From positions 1-25,775 of the IMG/VR virus record IMGVR_UViG_3300049855_000106: a stretch of 25,775 nucleotides of DNA; one strand, 5' to 3'. The first letter of the stretch is position 1. Each line of letters starts with the position of its first letter. Source of the DNA: a virus. The position numbers were made by a program, and so were the translations under genes. The notes beneath the pieces were generated by a model that made no database searches, was not told the DNA's origin, and worked only from the letters and a program-made list of their open reading frames with translations. Of this stretch, positions 7,095-14,428 are shown one piece after another.

Positions 7095-9584
7095 CTATCT
7101 ACCTCCTGTGATCGTGTCAGCGTTTGATTGAGCGTCTTTAGGTATTACGGACACCATGGAACATCTGCAGTTAATGACGTCACTAGCGCCGCCTTGAGGA
7201 TCTCTAGGATATTTGAGGCGACCGCCAGTTGTAGGATTTACCCATGTGTAGTTTCCCGATACTACGCCGCTCTCACCAGCATTTTCAAACTCAGCGTGTT
7301 CGACTCGCGCCATTGGGTTAGAGCCCGCGTCGCCGACGTGGAACCATTGCTTATTTACTTTTGTAAAAACTTTGTTGAGCGTCTCGTGTTGCCAATTCAC
7401 GCCGTCGGAAACCCCAAATAGAGTTTCAGTACGAGCGATCGTAAACGCTTGGTCGCCGTAGTTTTCGCCGTATTTTTGTTCGATTCTTTTAGCTGTCTGC
7501 TCTAACGTTTCGCCCTTTGCTAACGATTCGTCGATGATTCGCATAATGTTTTCCGTCGAATGCGAATCGAATCCGAAAAACGATTGAATGTTGCGCGCCT
7601 CAAGCGTTGCTCGTTTGCCATCTTGCGTTTGCTGCTTGATTGCGTTAATCGCTGCTACGTCTTGTGGCGTAAATTCGTAGCCTTTTTTCGATATGCGCCC
7701 GATCGATCTCGTTTGCGTTTGCGCTAATCCAAAACCACGATCCTGCGCATCGGCTAAAACGCGTACCGCATCGCGCCGATACTGTTCAGCACGTAGCGGT
7801 TGCGTATTGTTTAGATACGATTCTAACGCCATTTTATTCATCCCGTCGTTTACCGCTTTTTTTTCTTGCTCAAATTTAAGCGTTAAATTGCGATCGTATG
7901 ATTGCATGTAACGCTTACCGATCGTAGCTTCGACGTTCGCTTGTGCATTAATTGCCGACGCTTTTATGTACCCAAACTTTTTTTTTTCATCGTCGTGCTC
8001 TACTGGCGGGTGCGTATGACCATCAGCTCCTCCGACTTGTACCTCATAGCCTACGATCTCGTGATCGTGAGGCGCAGTGTCGCCGATAGTCGATGTCGTC
8101 GATCCGTTACCAATAGCGTCAACGTCAGCCGTGTGCGTGTGTTCGTCTTCGCCGTCGCCCGGTAATAGATCAACCTCTACGACCGCACCGACCGCATCCT
8201 CTACCGTCCCTAGGTCAGCTAGTGGCGTTGGTGCGGTTGTAGAGGTCATGCCGTAGGGATCTGGCGTTGCTGATCGTATAAGCTCGACTAGCATCATCTT
8301 GCCGCGCGGATCTGTCGGTTTAAGCTTAGGCAATCCTGCGATCTCTCGTTGCTCGTTGATTAGCGCGATGTTGTCGAGTGCTCTAGCCTCTTGCGCTCGC
8401 GATAATATGCCGCCCTTGAAAGCTTCGATCTTTTCGAGGTCTACAACGATTTCGATCTCGCCCTTAAACTTGCGCTGCACGATATCCGATTGATTCCAGC
8501 CACTCGCTTTAAGCTTCGCGAGCGGTAGAATCGTATTGACGTAAAATGTTTTGTCCTCTGCTTCGCTTGTCGATCTGTTGACGTCTTGTACGATACCGAC
8601 TTTCGACGGCGGTACGCCGAGCACTGCGAGTAGCGTTAATCTATTCTCGCGTAGACCTTCAAGGTGTTCCATTTCCGCCATTGTGAGCCCGGCGTTTACC
8701 CATTTCGCGCCTTTTGGCAAAAAGAGCTGGCGGAACCAGTTTCGACGACCTGAGAAGCTGCTTTCGAATGTACGCATCAAGCGTTCCATGCGGCTTTTAG
8801 TGATATCTTCAGTCGTTTCGATTACGCCTGCGTTAGTCGCACCGCGTAGATAAAACGCCATCTCGAATTCGTTTTTATGACGATCGAGCAAGATCGGTCG
8901 CGCTGCTGCTGCTACCATTGACATACCGATAAACGGCGAAAAAGGATTAGGTATCTTGTGATGTATAACGTCTTTCCACTCGATAAATCGCGATTCGATA
9001 TATGGTCCGCCGCCGCGATGACTACCCTGTATATCTATCCCCATGATGGGACCATATTTCTTACGCTCTTGTGCGTCGGATACCTTGAGCGTCACTAACT
9101 CTACGGGTACGTGATAGATTTGATCGCCGTCGACAATTTCGAAGAAGTTACCACCTAGAATTAGATCGAGATTGCCCGCCCAATCGAGTGAGAAACCGTC
9201 TTGAATTTGATTACCGCTTTTTAGAATCATGTTCATCGGATGATTAGCGTCGATCTCGCCCGTCTGTCTGTCTTTTACTGCAAAGGGTACAGTCGCTAGC
9301 GTACGAGCGATAAGCGATGCGGTCGTATAAACCCATGGCTCGCGACGATAGAGCGACTTCATTTTCCCCGCAGTAGCGATCAATTCAAATTCGGGTTGAA
9401 AGTGCCCGTCTGACCCATCTGCCAACTCATCTACGTTGCTAGGATCGAGTTGCTTTTGTATTGCTGCGTCGATCAACGTACGCAATCCGTTAAATTGCGC
9501 CATATCTACAGCAACGTCATCTCTCGCGCGATCGATCGTTAGCGTAGTTGTTGGCGCGATTAGCGCCTTATCAAAAGGCCACAT
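7095..9584 (-). CDS. Portal protein fused to MuF head morphogenesis domain
   Basis: An 829-residue fusion with AGAGGT 4 nt before the ATG. Residues 60-440 resemble HK97-type portals: SLYRREPWVYTTASLIARTL, LDLILGGNFFEIV, FSPFIGMSMVAAAARPI, and LLAVLGVPPSKVGI with the following long helix. Residues 479-533 are a His/Asp/Gly-rich linker with EHTHT, PHDHEI and DGHTHP motifs, a recurring insert in phage head proteins and possibly metal-binding. Residues 680-815 are a MuF/SPP1 gp7-type domain: ARTE, then HAEFENAGE, LKYPRDPQGG and NCRC close to the end. The portal ring is the DNA entry channel, and the MuF domain is usually internal and needed for infection. Fusions of the two are known. Terminase lies directly upstream and protease starts 3 nt downstream. 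Confidence 0.9.
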   Translation of the reverse strand: MWPFDKALIAPTTTLTIDRARDDVAVDMAQFNGLRTLIDAAIQKQLDPSNVDELADGSDGHFQPEFELIATAGKMKSLYRREPWVYTTASLIARTLATVPFAVKDRQTGEIDANHPMNMILKSGNQIQDGFSLDWAGNLDLILGGNFFEIVDGDQIYHVPVELVTLKVSDAQERKKYGPIMGIDIQGSHRGGGPYIESRFIEWKDVIHHKIPNPFSPFIGMSMVAAAARPILLDRHKNEFEMAFYLRGATNAGVIETTEDITKSRMERLMRTFESSFSGRRNWFRQLFLPKGAKWVNAGLTMAEMEHLEGLRENRLTLLAVLGVPPSKVGIVQDVNRSTSEAEDKTFYVNTILPLAKLKASGWNQSDIVQRKFKGEIEIVVDLEKIEAFKGGILSRAQEARALDNIALINEQREIAGLPKLKPTDPRGKMMLVELIRSATPDPYGMTSTTAPTPLADLGTVEDAVGAVVEVDLLPGDGEDEHTHTADVDAIGNGSTTSTIGDTAPHDHEIVGYEVQVGGADGHTHPPVEHDDEKKKFGYIKASAINAQANVEATIGKRYMQSYDRNLTLKFEQEKKAVNDGMNKMALESYLNNTQPLRAEQYRRDAVRVLADAQDRGFGLAQTQTRSIGRISKKGYEFTPQDVAAINAIKQQTQDGKRATLEARNIQSFFGFDSHSTENIMRIIDESLAKGETLEQTAKRIEQKYGENYGDQAFTIARTETLFGVSDGVNWQHETLNKVFTKVNKQWFHVGDAGSNPMARVEHAEFENAGESGVVSGNYTWVNPTTGGRLKYPRDPQGGASDVINCRCSMVSVIPKDAQSNADTITGGR

Positions 9585-9595
9585 TTTTACCTCTA

Positions 9596-11011
9596 TTAAT
9601 TCGCGTCGAAGTCTAAATCGTCTTCGTTGTCGTCTGCTTCGAAAAATTGATCGTCGTCATATGCGGCTTGAACGTAATCTAATATATCATCTTGTTTACC
9701 ATTGCGCACTGCGCCGCCCATCGTCTGCGCTAGTATTTTCTCTGCGTCTTCTGCCATATGCGTTTGATAAGCTACTGACACTGCAAGCATTGCAGCACAC
9801 ACGATATCGTCGTGCTCGCCTTCTGCCGCATTGTACGAATGTAGGCCCGTCTTAGTTGTCGCGACTTCAAACGAAGCCAATTCGTGCTCGAATTGCTCGA
9901 TACGAGGACATTTAAGCCATCCTTGTTCGATCGCTAACGTTAATCGCGTTACCATGTCTGCTTTTGATGTGTTAGTAAATATAACGGGAGTCATCGACGC
10001 ATCGATATCTAGCTCGTAAAATAGATCGCCAACAGCTTCACCAACGCCGGTACAATCAAAGCGCACGATATTGTCGTCGCTGCATTTAAAGTATCGCGTC
10101 ATATATTGTTCAAATCGTTTCGCTTGCTGTGTGTACGGTACTTGCCTAAATCGACAAAATCCCACGACGACGCCATCCGTGTTGACGCTAAAGAAAACGG
10201 TATAGTCGCGTTTTTTAGCGATATCGACGCCGTGTATGATCGATTTGGAGCGTTGTTTAACATCGGGATGTACCCAAAATTTTACGTTACCTTGCGGTGC
10301 TCGTAACGACTCGTCCCATATGCCAGTTAGATCGCCAAACACTGACCCACTTGATACAAATAGCGCGAGGTAATATTGATCGAATAGAGGCTTAGGTAAT
10401 AGTCTACGCGCCCGCTCGATCGCTTCTGGCTTGATGTATGGGGAGTCGATCGTCTTAAGCGTCGTGTGTACGAAAAATGGATCGCCAGATTTTGCTTGTC
10501 TGTAAACGTCGTAGTACCAATTAAACCCGCGAGGCGTTCCGGTGATGATACCCTTACCGCCGGTTTGCGTAATCGTCGTAAGTAACGAGTGCCATACTTG
10601 ACGCGATATCTTTCCGCTCTCGTCGATTACAAAACGATCTACCGCTTCGCCTTCGACCGTCACCTCTGCATCGCGTCCATGCAGAAACTTAATGAATGAC
10701 CCATTGCTAAGTCGTATCTCTAACAGCCCGTCAACGCATACTGCCACGTCTTTGATGTCGAGCATCATTTTCATGTAGCGATAACCGATTTTTGCTTTGA
10801 GATATGTCGGCGCGATCCAAACGCAATAGAGTCGCTTATTAAGTAACGATTCTTTTGACAGCCACAACGCGCAGCCGAACGACTTGCCCACCTTGGTGCC
10901 GCATGGTCCAACTAGTACTTGTGCTGTTTCGTTGTCGTCGTTCCAATAGAAAAACTTCTCCTGCCCGCCCTTGTGCGGCGGCGGTAGAACGATACGCGCC
11001 GCGCTTGTCAT
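9596..11011 (-). CDS. terL: Terminase large subunit
   Basis: A 471-residue packaging motor. The ATG at 11011 overlaps the preceding stop as TGATG; a TTG one codon upstream is less likely. The ATPase has a Walker A variant GPCGTKVGKS (about 35-44), Walker B RFVIDE (about 126-131) and motif III GTPRG (about 158-162). The C-terminal RNase H-like nuclease shows HGVDIAKKRDYTVFF (first Asp about 263), RFDCTGVGEAVGDLF (Asp about 319) and GEHDDIVCAAML (Asp pair about 401-402). The C-terminus is an acidic tail of about 30 residues. It cuts concatemeric DNA and drives it through the portal encoded next. The probable small subunit is unusually distant, at about 16 kb. Confidence 0.95.
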   Translation of the reverse strand: MTSAARIVLPPPHKGGQEKFFYWNDDNETAQVLVGPCGTKVGKSFGCALWLSKESLLNKRLYCVWIAPTYLKAKIGYRYMKMMLDIKDVAVCVDGLLEIRLSNGSFIKFLHGRDAEVTVEGEAVDRFVIDESGKISRQVWHSLLTTITQTGGKGIITGTPRGFNWYYDVYRQAKSGDPFFVHTTLKTIDSPYIKPEAIERARRLLPKPLFDQYYLALFVSSGSVFGDLTGIWDESLRAPQGNVKFWVHPDVKQRSKSIIHGVDIAKKRDYTVFFSVNTDGVVVGFCRFRQVPYTQQAKRFEQYMTRYFKCSDDNIVRFDCTGVGEAVGDLFYELDIDASMTPVIFTNTSKADMVTRLTLAIEQGWLKCPRIEQFEHELASFEVATTKTGLHSYNAAEGEHDDIVCAAMLAVSVAYQTHMAEDAEKILAQTMGGAVRNGKQDDILDYVQAAYDDDQFFEADDNEDDLDFDAN

Positions 11012-11274
11012 CAACTTTGCGCTCTGTACAAATTTATATGGTCATCAATAACTTGAGCTGCTTGCATAACGGACGAGCAATGAGCTAGATACTTATCGCA
11101 AAGATATACGTGATAGATAAAGCGGCCTTTCCGCAACATGTCATAACTCGGTATCGTCCTCTCGCCCCATCTTTCGCCGCGTCTTATCCGATAACCCGCT
11201 CTCGTCCAAACGCCTGTTTCTATCTCTTCGAGATCCTGTATACGCTCGTCCATCGCTATATTTTCGTCGGTCAT
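11011..11274 (-). CDS. Small protein upstream of terL, unknown
   Basis: An 87-residue protein starting at 11274 after GGGAA (8 nt spacing) and ending in a TGATG overlap with the terminase start, so translation is probably coupled. The first 20 residues are acidic (MTDENIAMDERIQDLEE). The rest contains TRAGYRIRRGERWGE and KGRFIYHVYLCDKYLAH, a mixed basic/aromatic pattern of a small folded domain. No family recognised. The first 134 bp also lie within the larger frame 11141-11425; composition favours this frame as the coding one in the overlap. Confidence 0.65.
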   Translation of the reverse strand: MTDENIAMDERIQDLEEIETGVWTRAGYRIRRGERWGERTIPSYDMLRKGRFIYHVYLCDKYLAHCSSVMQAAQVIDDHINLYRAQS

Positions 11275-11425
11275 ATTCTGCGTTCCCGAAATATTTAAGG
11301 TCTTCTGGTGTGACTATGTACGTGATTGTAGAGTCACACGACTTACAAAGCCACTCTGTTTTTATCGTCCCGTCCGATCTTACGTTAGCTTTGATCGGTG
11401 ACGAGGTCACATGGTAGCAAATCAT
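11141..11425 (-). CDS. Small zinc-ribbon-like protein, overlapped
   Basis: A 94-residue frame with GGGGG 4 nt before its ATG. The N-terminal half (MICYHVTSSPIKANVR then WLCKSCDSTITYIV) has C-x-H and C-x-x-C pairs that could bind zinc and is convincingly protein-like. The C-terminal 43 residues are strongly basic and overlap the next gene by 134 bp, where they look like an out-of-frame reading. Three possibilities: a true long overlap, a gene truncated by frameshift so that its tail is non-functional, or a frameshift joining it to the next frame. The Shine-Dalgarno faces a CCCC run 8 nt upstream that could form a small stem. Confidence 0.5.
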   Translation of the reverse strand: MICYHVTSSPIKANVRSDGTIKTEWLCKSCDSTITYIVTPEDLKYFGNAEYDRRKYSDGRAYTGSRRDRNRRLDESGLSDKTRRKMGREDDTEL

Positions 11426-11433
11426 CGCGCCCC

Positions 11434-11700
11434 CTATTTTCCGGGGAACGGGATGAGAAGCCCAGTATCGTCATCGCGTTCCGCGTTAGCTATGATAGCG
11501 TCGAAATTGGCATGGGTAGTGATTAGTAGGGTTTTGATGTTGGCGAGAGGAGCGTTAGTCGCGGCTAACACCTCGTCGAACGGTATCTCGATAGCTCGTA
11601 GCGGTTGTTTTACAGTTTGAATCGTTGATGGACTAAGCCCAATGAGCAAAGATTGCGCACTAGCGATATAATAGACGCCGATTTGCTCAGTTTTTGACAT
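11434..11700 (-). CDS. Small protein behind a terminator, unknown
   Basis: An 88-residue protein with no recognised family. It reads MSKTEQIGVYYIASAQSL, has a helical middle and ends TGLLIPFPGK. Its ATG lies just after the U tract of the terminator at 11702-11731. The only Shine-Dalgarno candidate, CGGA about 8 nt upstream, is in the 3' arm of that hairpin. Expression therefore seems to need read-through or processing of the upstream transcript plus melting of the hairpin. It begins the short gene string that leads into terL. Confidence 0.6.
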   Translation of the reverse strand: MSKTEQIGVYYIASAQSLLIGLSPSTIQTVKQPLRAIEIPFDEVLAATNAPLANIKTLLITTHANFDAIIANAERDDDTGLLIPFPGK

Positions 11701-11701
11701 T

Positions 11702-11731
11702 AAAAAAATCCGTGTGAAAGCTCACACGGAT
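11702..11731 (-). terminator. Strong rho-independent terminator
   Basis: TCCGTGTGA and TCACACGGA (11709-11717 and 11722-11730) form a perfect 9-bp stem with a 4-nt loop, followed on the minus strand by seven U. It ends the unit of the acidic protein gene and abuts the start codon of the next gene. Confidence 0.88.
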
Positions 11732-11758
11732 TATTGCGCACTTTTTGATGTATAGCAA

Positions 11759-12523
11759 TTAGCTAACGTAGATAGATGCGTCGATACTAGCGTCATCATA
11801 TAACTGTTTTGCTAGAGCACTAAAACCGAAAAAATCTTTTACTTGCTCGATCGTCTCACAAACTGCGCCGCTATGACGATCGCGCTCTCCCTGCCAGTGC
11901 GTTCGATCTATTTTTTGACACACATATAAATTGTTTTTAGTTTTGTAAAGACGCAAGACTCTGTAGCGTCCTACGCTTCCACTAAAGTGATAATGCGATT
12001 GATCGGGATTAGTAGACGCTATCGAAATTTCATCGCCTTCAAATTTTAAATCAGCGTCGTTATCTCTCTTGACTATTATCACGCTATCACTCCCTTCCTT
12101 TACTGCGCATACATATTCGATTTCGTCTTCTTCGTGCCAATCGCCTTCGTCGTATGCTAATGCTGAGTTGCGTAGCTCTCGTTCAAGATATGATGTAGCA
12201 ACTTCGTCTCCATCTTCATCTACTATTTCTGCTTCAGTAACATATAGCGGAAATTGTCCGTCTGGATTTGTAATCGTGACTTGCGACGCTTTATTAGATT
12301 TATGCTCAAAGTCGTAGATCAATGTAACAGTAACGTCGTCAACATCAAGCGTACGAGTTATATAACCGATCTCTTTATCGTATTTTACAAGACATTCGTC
12401 GCCGTTTTCGTCAGTGCTGTAATCGCTCACTTGAATCGAATCGACGTAGTCTATACATGTTTCGATATTTGATGCGTTAGCGTTGATTTGTGCAATTAGA
12501 TCGTTGATAGCTATAGTTTTCAT
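11759..12523 (-). CDS. Highly acidic protein of unknown function, separate unit
   Basis: A 254-residue protein. The start MKTIAINDLIAQ at 12523 is chosen because AAGGGG lies 6 nt before it; an upstream extension would start before that site. By my count about one fifth of residues are Asp or Glu, roughly twice Lys plus Arg, in several runs (DEDGDEV, EEDEIE). No known domain is recognised. It has its own strong promoter with an operator-like palindrome and its own terminator, so it is the one clear single-gene unit in the window. Strongly acidic early phage proteins often act as DNA mimics or inhibitors of host enzymes; that is a hypothesis only. It could equally be a structural accessory protein. 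Confidence 0.7.
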   Translation of the reverse strand: MKTIAINDLIAQINANASNIETCIDYVDSIQVSDYSTDENGDECLVKYDKEIGYITRTLDVDDVTVTLIYDFEHKSNKASQVTITNPDGQFPLYVTEAEIVDEDGDEVATSYLERELRNSALAYDEGDWHEEDEIEYVCAVKEGSDSVIIVKRDNDADLKFEGDEISIASTNPDQSHYHFSGSVGRYRVLRLYKTKNNLYVCQKIDRTHWQGERDRHSGAVCETIEQVKDFFGFSALAKQLYDDASIDASIYVS

Positions 12524-12593
12524 GAGAGACCCCTTTTTACTTTCGCAGAGACACTGCCGCGAAACCAGTTTTCGACTCACTGTCGATAAAGAG

Positions 12594-12622
12594 ACTATGC
12601 GCTATCGTTAAACGATAGTCAA
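12594..12622 (-). promoter_or_regulatory. Sigma70-like promoter with palindromic operator in the spacer
   Basis: On the minus strand TTGACT (12617-12622) and CATAGT (12594-12599) are separated by exactly 17 bp. The palindrome CTATCGTTAAACGATAG (12602-12618), containing the 13-bp core at 12604-12616, fills the spacer and overlaps the -35. A protein bound there would block RNA polymerase. The transcript would start near 12587 and give a leader of about 64 nt to the acidic protein gene. Confidence 0.75.
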
Positions 12623-12655
12623 GCTTTTTTGTTGATAGTACCAAATATTTTTTGA

Positions 12656-12683
12656 CGTTCAGTAATCATATGATTATTGAACG
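12656..12683. repeat. 28-bp near-perfect palindrome
   Basis: CGTTCAGTAATCAT followed by ATGATTATTGAACG pairs with itself apart from one mismatched position, centred on CATATG. No U tract follows on either strand, so it is more like a protein-binding site than a terminator. It lies about 35 bp upstream of the -35 at 12617. A smaller CGTTCA/TGAACG inverted repeat occurs at 12720-12751. Confidence 0.6.
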
Positions 12684-12753
12684 ATCGAGGGAATTGCTCG
12701 CATAGCTTACTATGACATGCGTTCAGCATCTTTTAGGGGGTTTATTGAACGTC

Positions 12754-13506
12754 TTAGCGTATCAGTGTCCAAAAGTCATGGGATAAATTCTCGTCGAGAA
12801 GATACGCATAGGGCATGAAAAAATCGCCGCCGTATCCCCACGCCGAGCCCCACGAGTTTCTGATACGCATCACTTGTGCGCGATCGTCCCAGCCCACCAT
12901 CATGACGGCATGACCGCCTTGCGCTTCTTCGCCTTTGCCAGGCATCTTTAGCATACCGTCTTTTTTGATGTCGTAGATCGACTCGTAGACCGTGAAGCCA
13001 AATACGATCGGGTTATTTGCAAAAAGTTGCTCTTTGAATGATTCGATACTGCGGTTGACGCGTGCGTATTCAGTGATACGATGCTTTGCAGCTTCCGCGT
13101 TTGCTTCTGCCGATGGTTCTACTTTGTACTTTTTAACAACGTAAGGCCACGTAGCTGATCTACACGCACCATATTTGGCTAGCTGTTTCATGCCTGTTCG
13201 CAAATACGAACCCGAATCGATCGTTAGATTTCCGTCTATAAACCGCTGCCACCAGTACATTTGCAAAAAAGATGGTTTCGTTAGATCCGAGTTAGCTGCG
13301 CCGAATTCGATCTCGGTCATTTGCAAAGCTGCGCCGCAAGCATGAGCAACGCACGACCCTAGACGACCTTGATTGTAATGCGCTGGCAACAAATGCGCGA
13401 AAGAGAAGGTAGCGGGATAAGCAACCGCAGCTTTACGCTCCGGCGCTTTTGCTAAAAAATCTCTATCATCTTTTTCGTCTCGTAAGCATCCGAAAGAATG
13501 TCGCAT
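12754..13506 (-). CDS. Papain-like (C1A) cysteine peptidase
   Basis: A 250-residue protein with AGAGGAC before the ATG. The full papain catalytic set is visible: YNQGRLGSCVAHACGAAL gives the oxyanion Gln46 and nucleophile Cys52, GGHAVMMVGWD gives His199, and IRNSWGSAWGYGG gives Asn217. The order and spacing match family C1. No signal peptide or long propeptide is seen; the N-terminal 35 residues are too short for a typical inhibitor prodomain. It would hydrolyse peptide bonds, but the substrate is unknown: candidates are virion proteins, host proteins, or cell-envelope peptides during lysis. A one-helix membrane protein is encoded just upstream in the same direction. C1A peptidases are unusual in phages compared with CHAP or NlpC/P60 enzymes. 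Confidence 0.9.
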   Translation of the reverse strand: MRHSFGCLRDEKDDRDFLAKAPERKAAVAYPATFSFAHLLPAHYNQGRLGSCVAHACGAALQMTEIEFGAANSDLTKPSFLQMYWWQRFIDGNLTIDSGSYLRTGMKQLAKYGACRSATWPYVVKKYKVEPSAEANAEAAKHRITEYARVNRSIESFKEQLFANNPIVFGFTVYESIYDIKKDGMLKMPGKGEEAQGGHAVMMVGWDDRAQVMRIRNSWGSAWGYGGDFFMPYAYLLDENLSHDFWTLIR

Positions 13507-13533
13507 TTTAAAAGTCCTCTAAATGTTGTCGAT

Positions 13534-13686
13534 CTAATGTATCAGAGTGATGAATGCTCTATAGATAAGAAGCTCGATCAATATAGCGAATTGCAGCGCG
13601 AAGCCCGCGATGATCGTAGCTATAACGACTTCTATCGTTCGCTGGCTCTTTTTCTGCTGCCACTGCGGCGGTAGGTCTTTACTCAT
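13534..13686 (-). CDS. Small one-helix membrane protein, holin candidate
   Basis: A 50-residue protein, MSKDLPPQWQQKKSQRTIEV onward, ending FITLIH. A polar basic N-terminus of about 16 residues is followed by one long hydrophobic segment (residues 19-48) containing IATIIAGFALQFAILIELL. A purine-rich GAGAG stretch precedes the ATG at 13686. Size and topology would fit a class III-like holin or another small inner-membrane phage protein. It lies just upstream of the papain-like peptidase, so the two could work together at lysis, but no amidase or muramidase is visible in the window to confirm a lysis cassette. Confidence 0.65.
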   Translation of the reverse strand: MSKDLPPQWQQKKSQRTIEVVIATIIAGFALQFAILIELLIYRAFITLIH

Positions 13687-13709
13687 GCGTCTCTCTATAT
13701 GTTGCTGGC

Positions 13710-13764
13710 GAGCGTCGAACGAGCTTACCCAACCAGCCGTGATTTAGTTTATCGCTCGACGCTC
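13710..13764. repeat. 9-bp inverted repeat between small genes
   Basis: GAGCGTCGA (13710-13718) and TCGACGCTC (13756-13764) can pair around a 37-nt loop. The second arm overlaps the stop of the zinc-finger gene. No U tract, so perhaps an mRNA structure rather than a terminator. Confidence 0.4.
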
Positions 13765-13951
13765 ACGACGAGCTTGCCTCGTTTGAGGCTATATTGCTAG
13801 TAAATTTTATAAACTTATTTATCGCCTGTAATTTTAGACGCCGATTTTTATCGCGGTATCTACTCTTTGTACACTCGTGATTATCGCGACAGTAGACGTT
13901 GCGTTCTGACTTCGCTACAAACGTTGCGCCGCACTGAATACATTTAGCCAT
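13763..13951 (-). CDS. Small zinc-finger protein
   Basis: A 62-residue protein starting MAKCIQCGATF at 13951 with AAGGAAG upstream. The spacing CIQCG, then YCRDNHEC, gives four Cys in a C-x2-C-x14-C-x5-C layout, followed by SRYRDKNRRLK. This resembles the zinc knuckle of CGNR- or DksA-like small DNA- or RNA-binding proteins. The C-terminus is helical and basic, then Ser/Asn-rich. The start overlaps the end of the preceding small membrane gene by 8 bp. Metal binding is likely; the nucleic acid target is not known. Confidence 0.7.
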   Translation of the reverse strand: MAKCIQCGATFVAKSERNVYCRDNHECTKSRYRDKNRRLKLQAINKFIKFTSNIASNEASSS

Positions 13952-14054
13952 CTCGCTCTTCCTTGTGTCTGTAATAAGAATCGACGATGAACCATACGGT
14001 TGAAATGACCAACATCGAACATAACGCATAATCGATGAATATAAATCCATACAT
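13944..14054 (-). CDS. Tiny membrane protein
   Basis: A 36-residue protein, MYGFIFIDYALCSMLVISTV then a charged tail SYYRHKEERDG. GGAG lies 10 nt before the ATG at 14054. One hydrophobic segment (residues 3-25) suggests an inner-membrane protein with the basic C-terminus in the cytoplasm. The stop lies inside the start region of the zinc-finger gene, so the two are probably cotranslated. A longer frame from 14135 exists but overlaps the upstream gene and lacks a better start. Confidence 0.5.
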   Translation of the reverse strand: MYGFIFIDYALCSMLVISTVWFIVDSYYRHKEERDG

Positions 14055-14074
14055 CTTATCGTTTCTCCAATTAA

Positions 14075-14428
14075 CTAATATGTAACATCGACCGGTTTCG
14101 GTGGCGATGATCGCCAAAATTTGCAGCATCGGCAATCGTCAGCTTGACACGGCAGTGGCTCCCGACCGTATAGTTTATCGAGTGCGTCTTTCATATCGAT
14201 AAACTCATTTGGTATAGCTACCGGCGTCCAACTCTTATTTAACTCTTCTCTAGCCATTACATAAATCGATACGCTATGTATTAAAGACGTAATCTCGGCA
14301 TAACAACTTAACAGCATATCCGAGAAATTATCTCTCAATCTCATAGTTTCAGCGTCGCTGATAGGCGCGACTGGCACTCTATACAGAAAATAGCTATCGT
14401 CTAATTGGTCAATTGTATATTTCGCCAT
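14075..14428 (-). CDS. Hypothetical protein with C-terminal Cys cluster
   Basis: A 117-residue protein preceded by GAGGC 6 nt from its ATG. A helix-rich body (ETMRLRDNFSDMLLSCYAEI, IHSVSIYVMAREELNKSW) is followed by LPCQADDCRCCKFW, where four Cys in ten residues could bind a metal. The start overlaps the previous gene by 20 bp. No family recognised. Confidence 0.65.
   Translation of the reverse strand: MAKYTIDQLDDSYFLYRVPVAPISDAETMRLRDNFSDMLLSCYAEITSLIHSVSIYVMAREELNKSWTPVAIPNEFIDMKDALDKLYGREPLPCQADDCRCCKFWRSSPPKPVDVTY

Noticed and set aside
9436-9855. Plus-strand frame spanning the portal/terminase junction
   Set aside because: Antisense to two clear genes; Arg/Leu-rich, no start signal.
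13690-13752. Plus-strand 20-codon frame and an unstarted minus-strand frame reading NHGWLGKLVRRSP
   Set aside because: The first is too short with no signal; the second has no start codon after its preceding stop.
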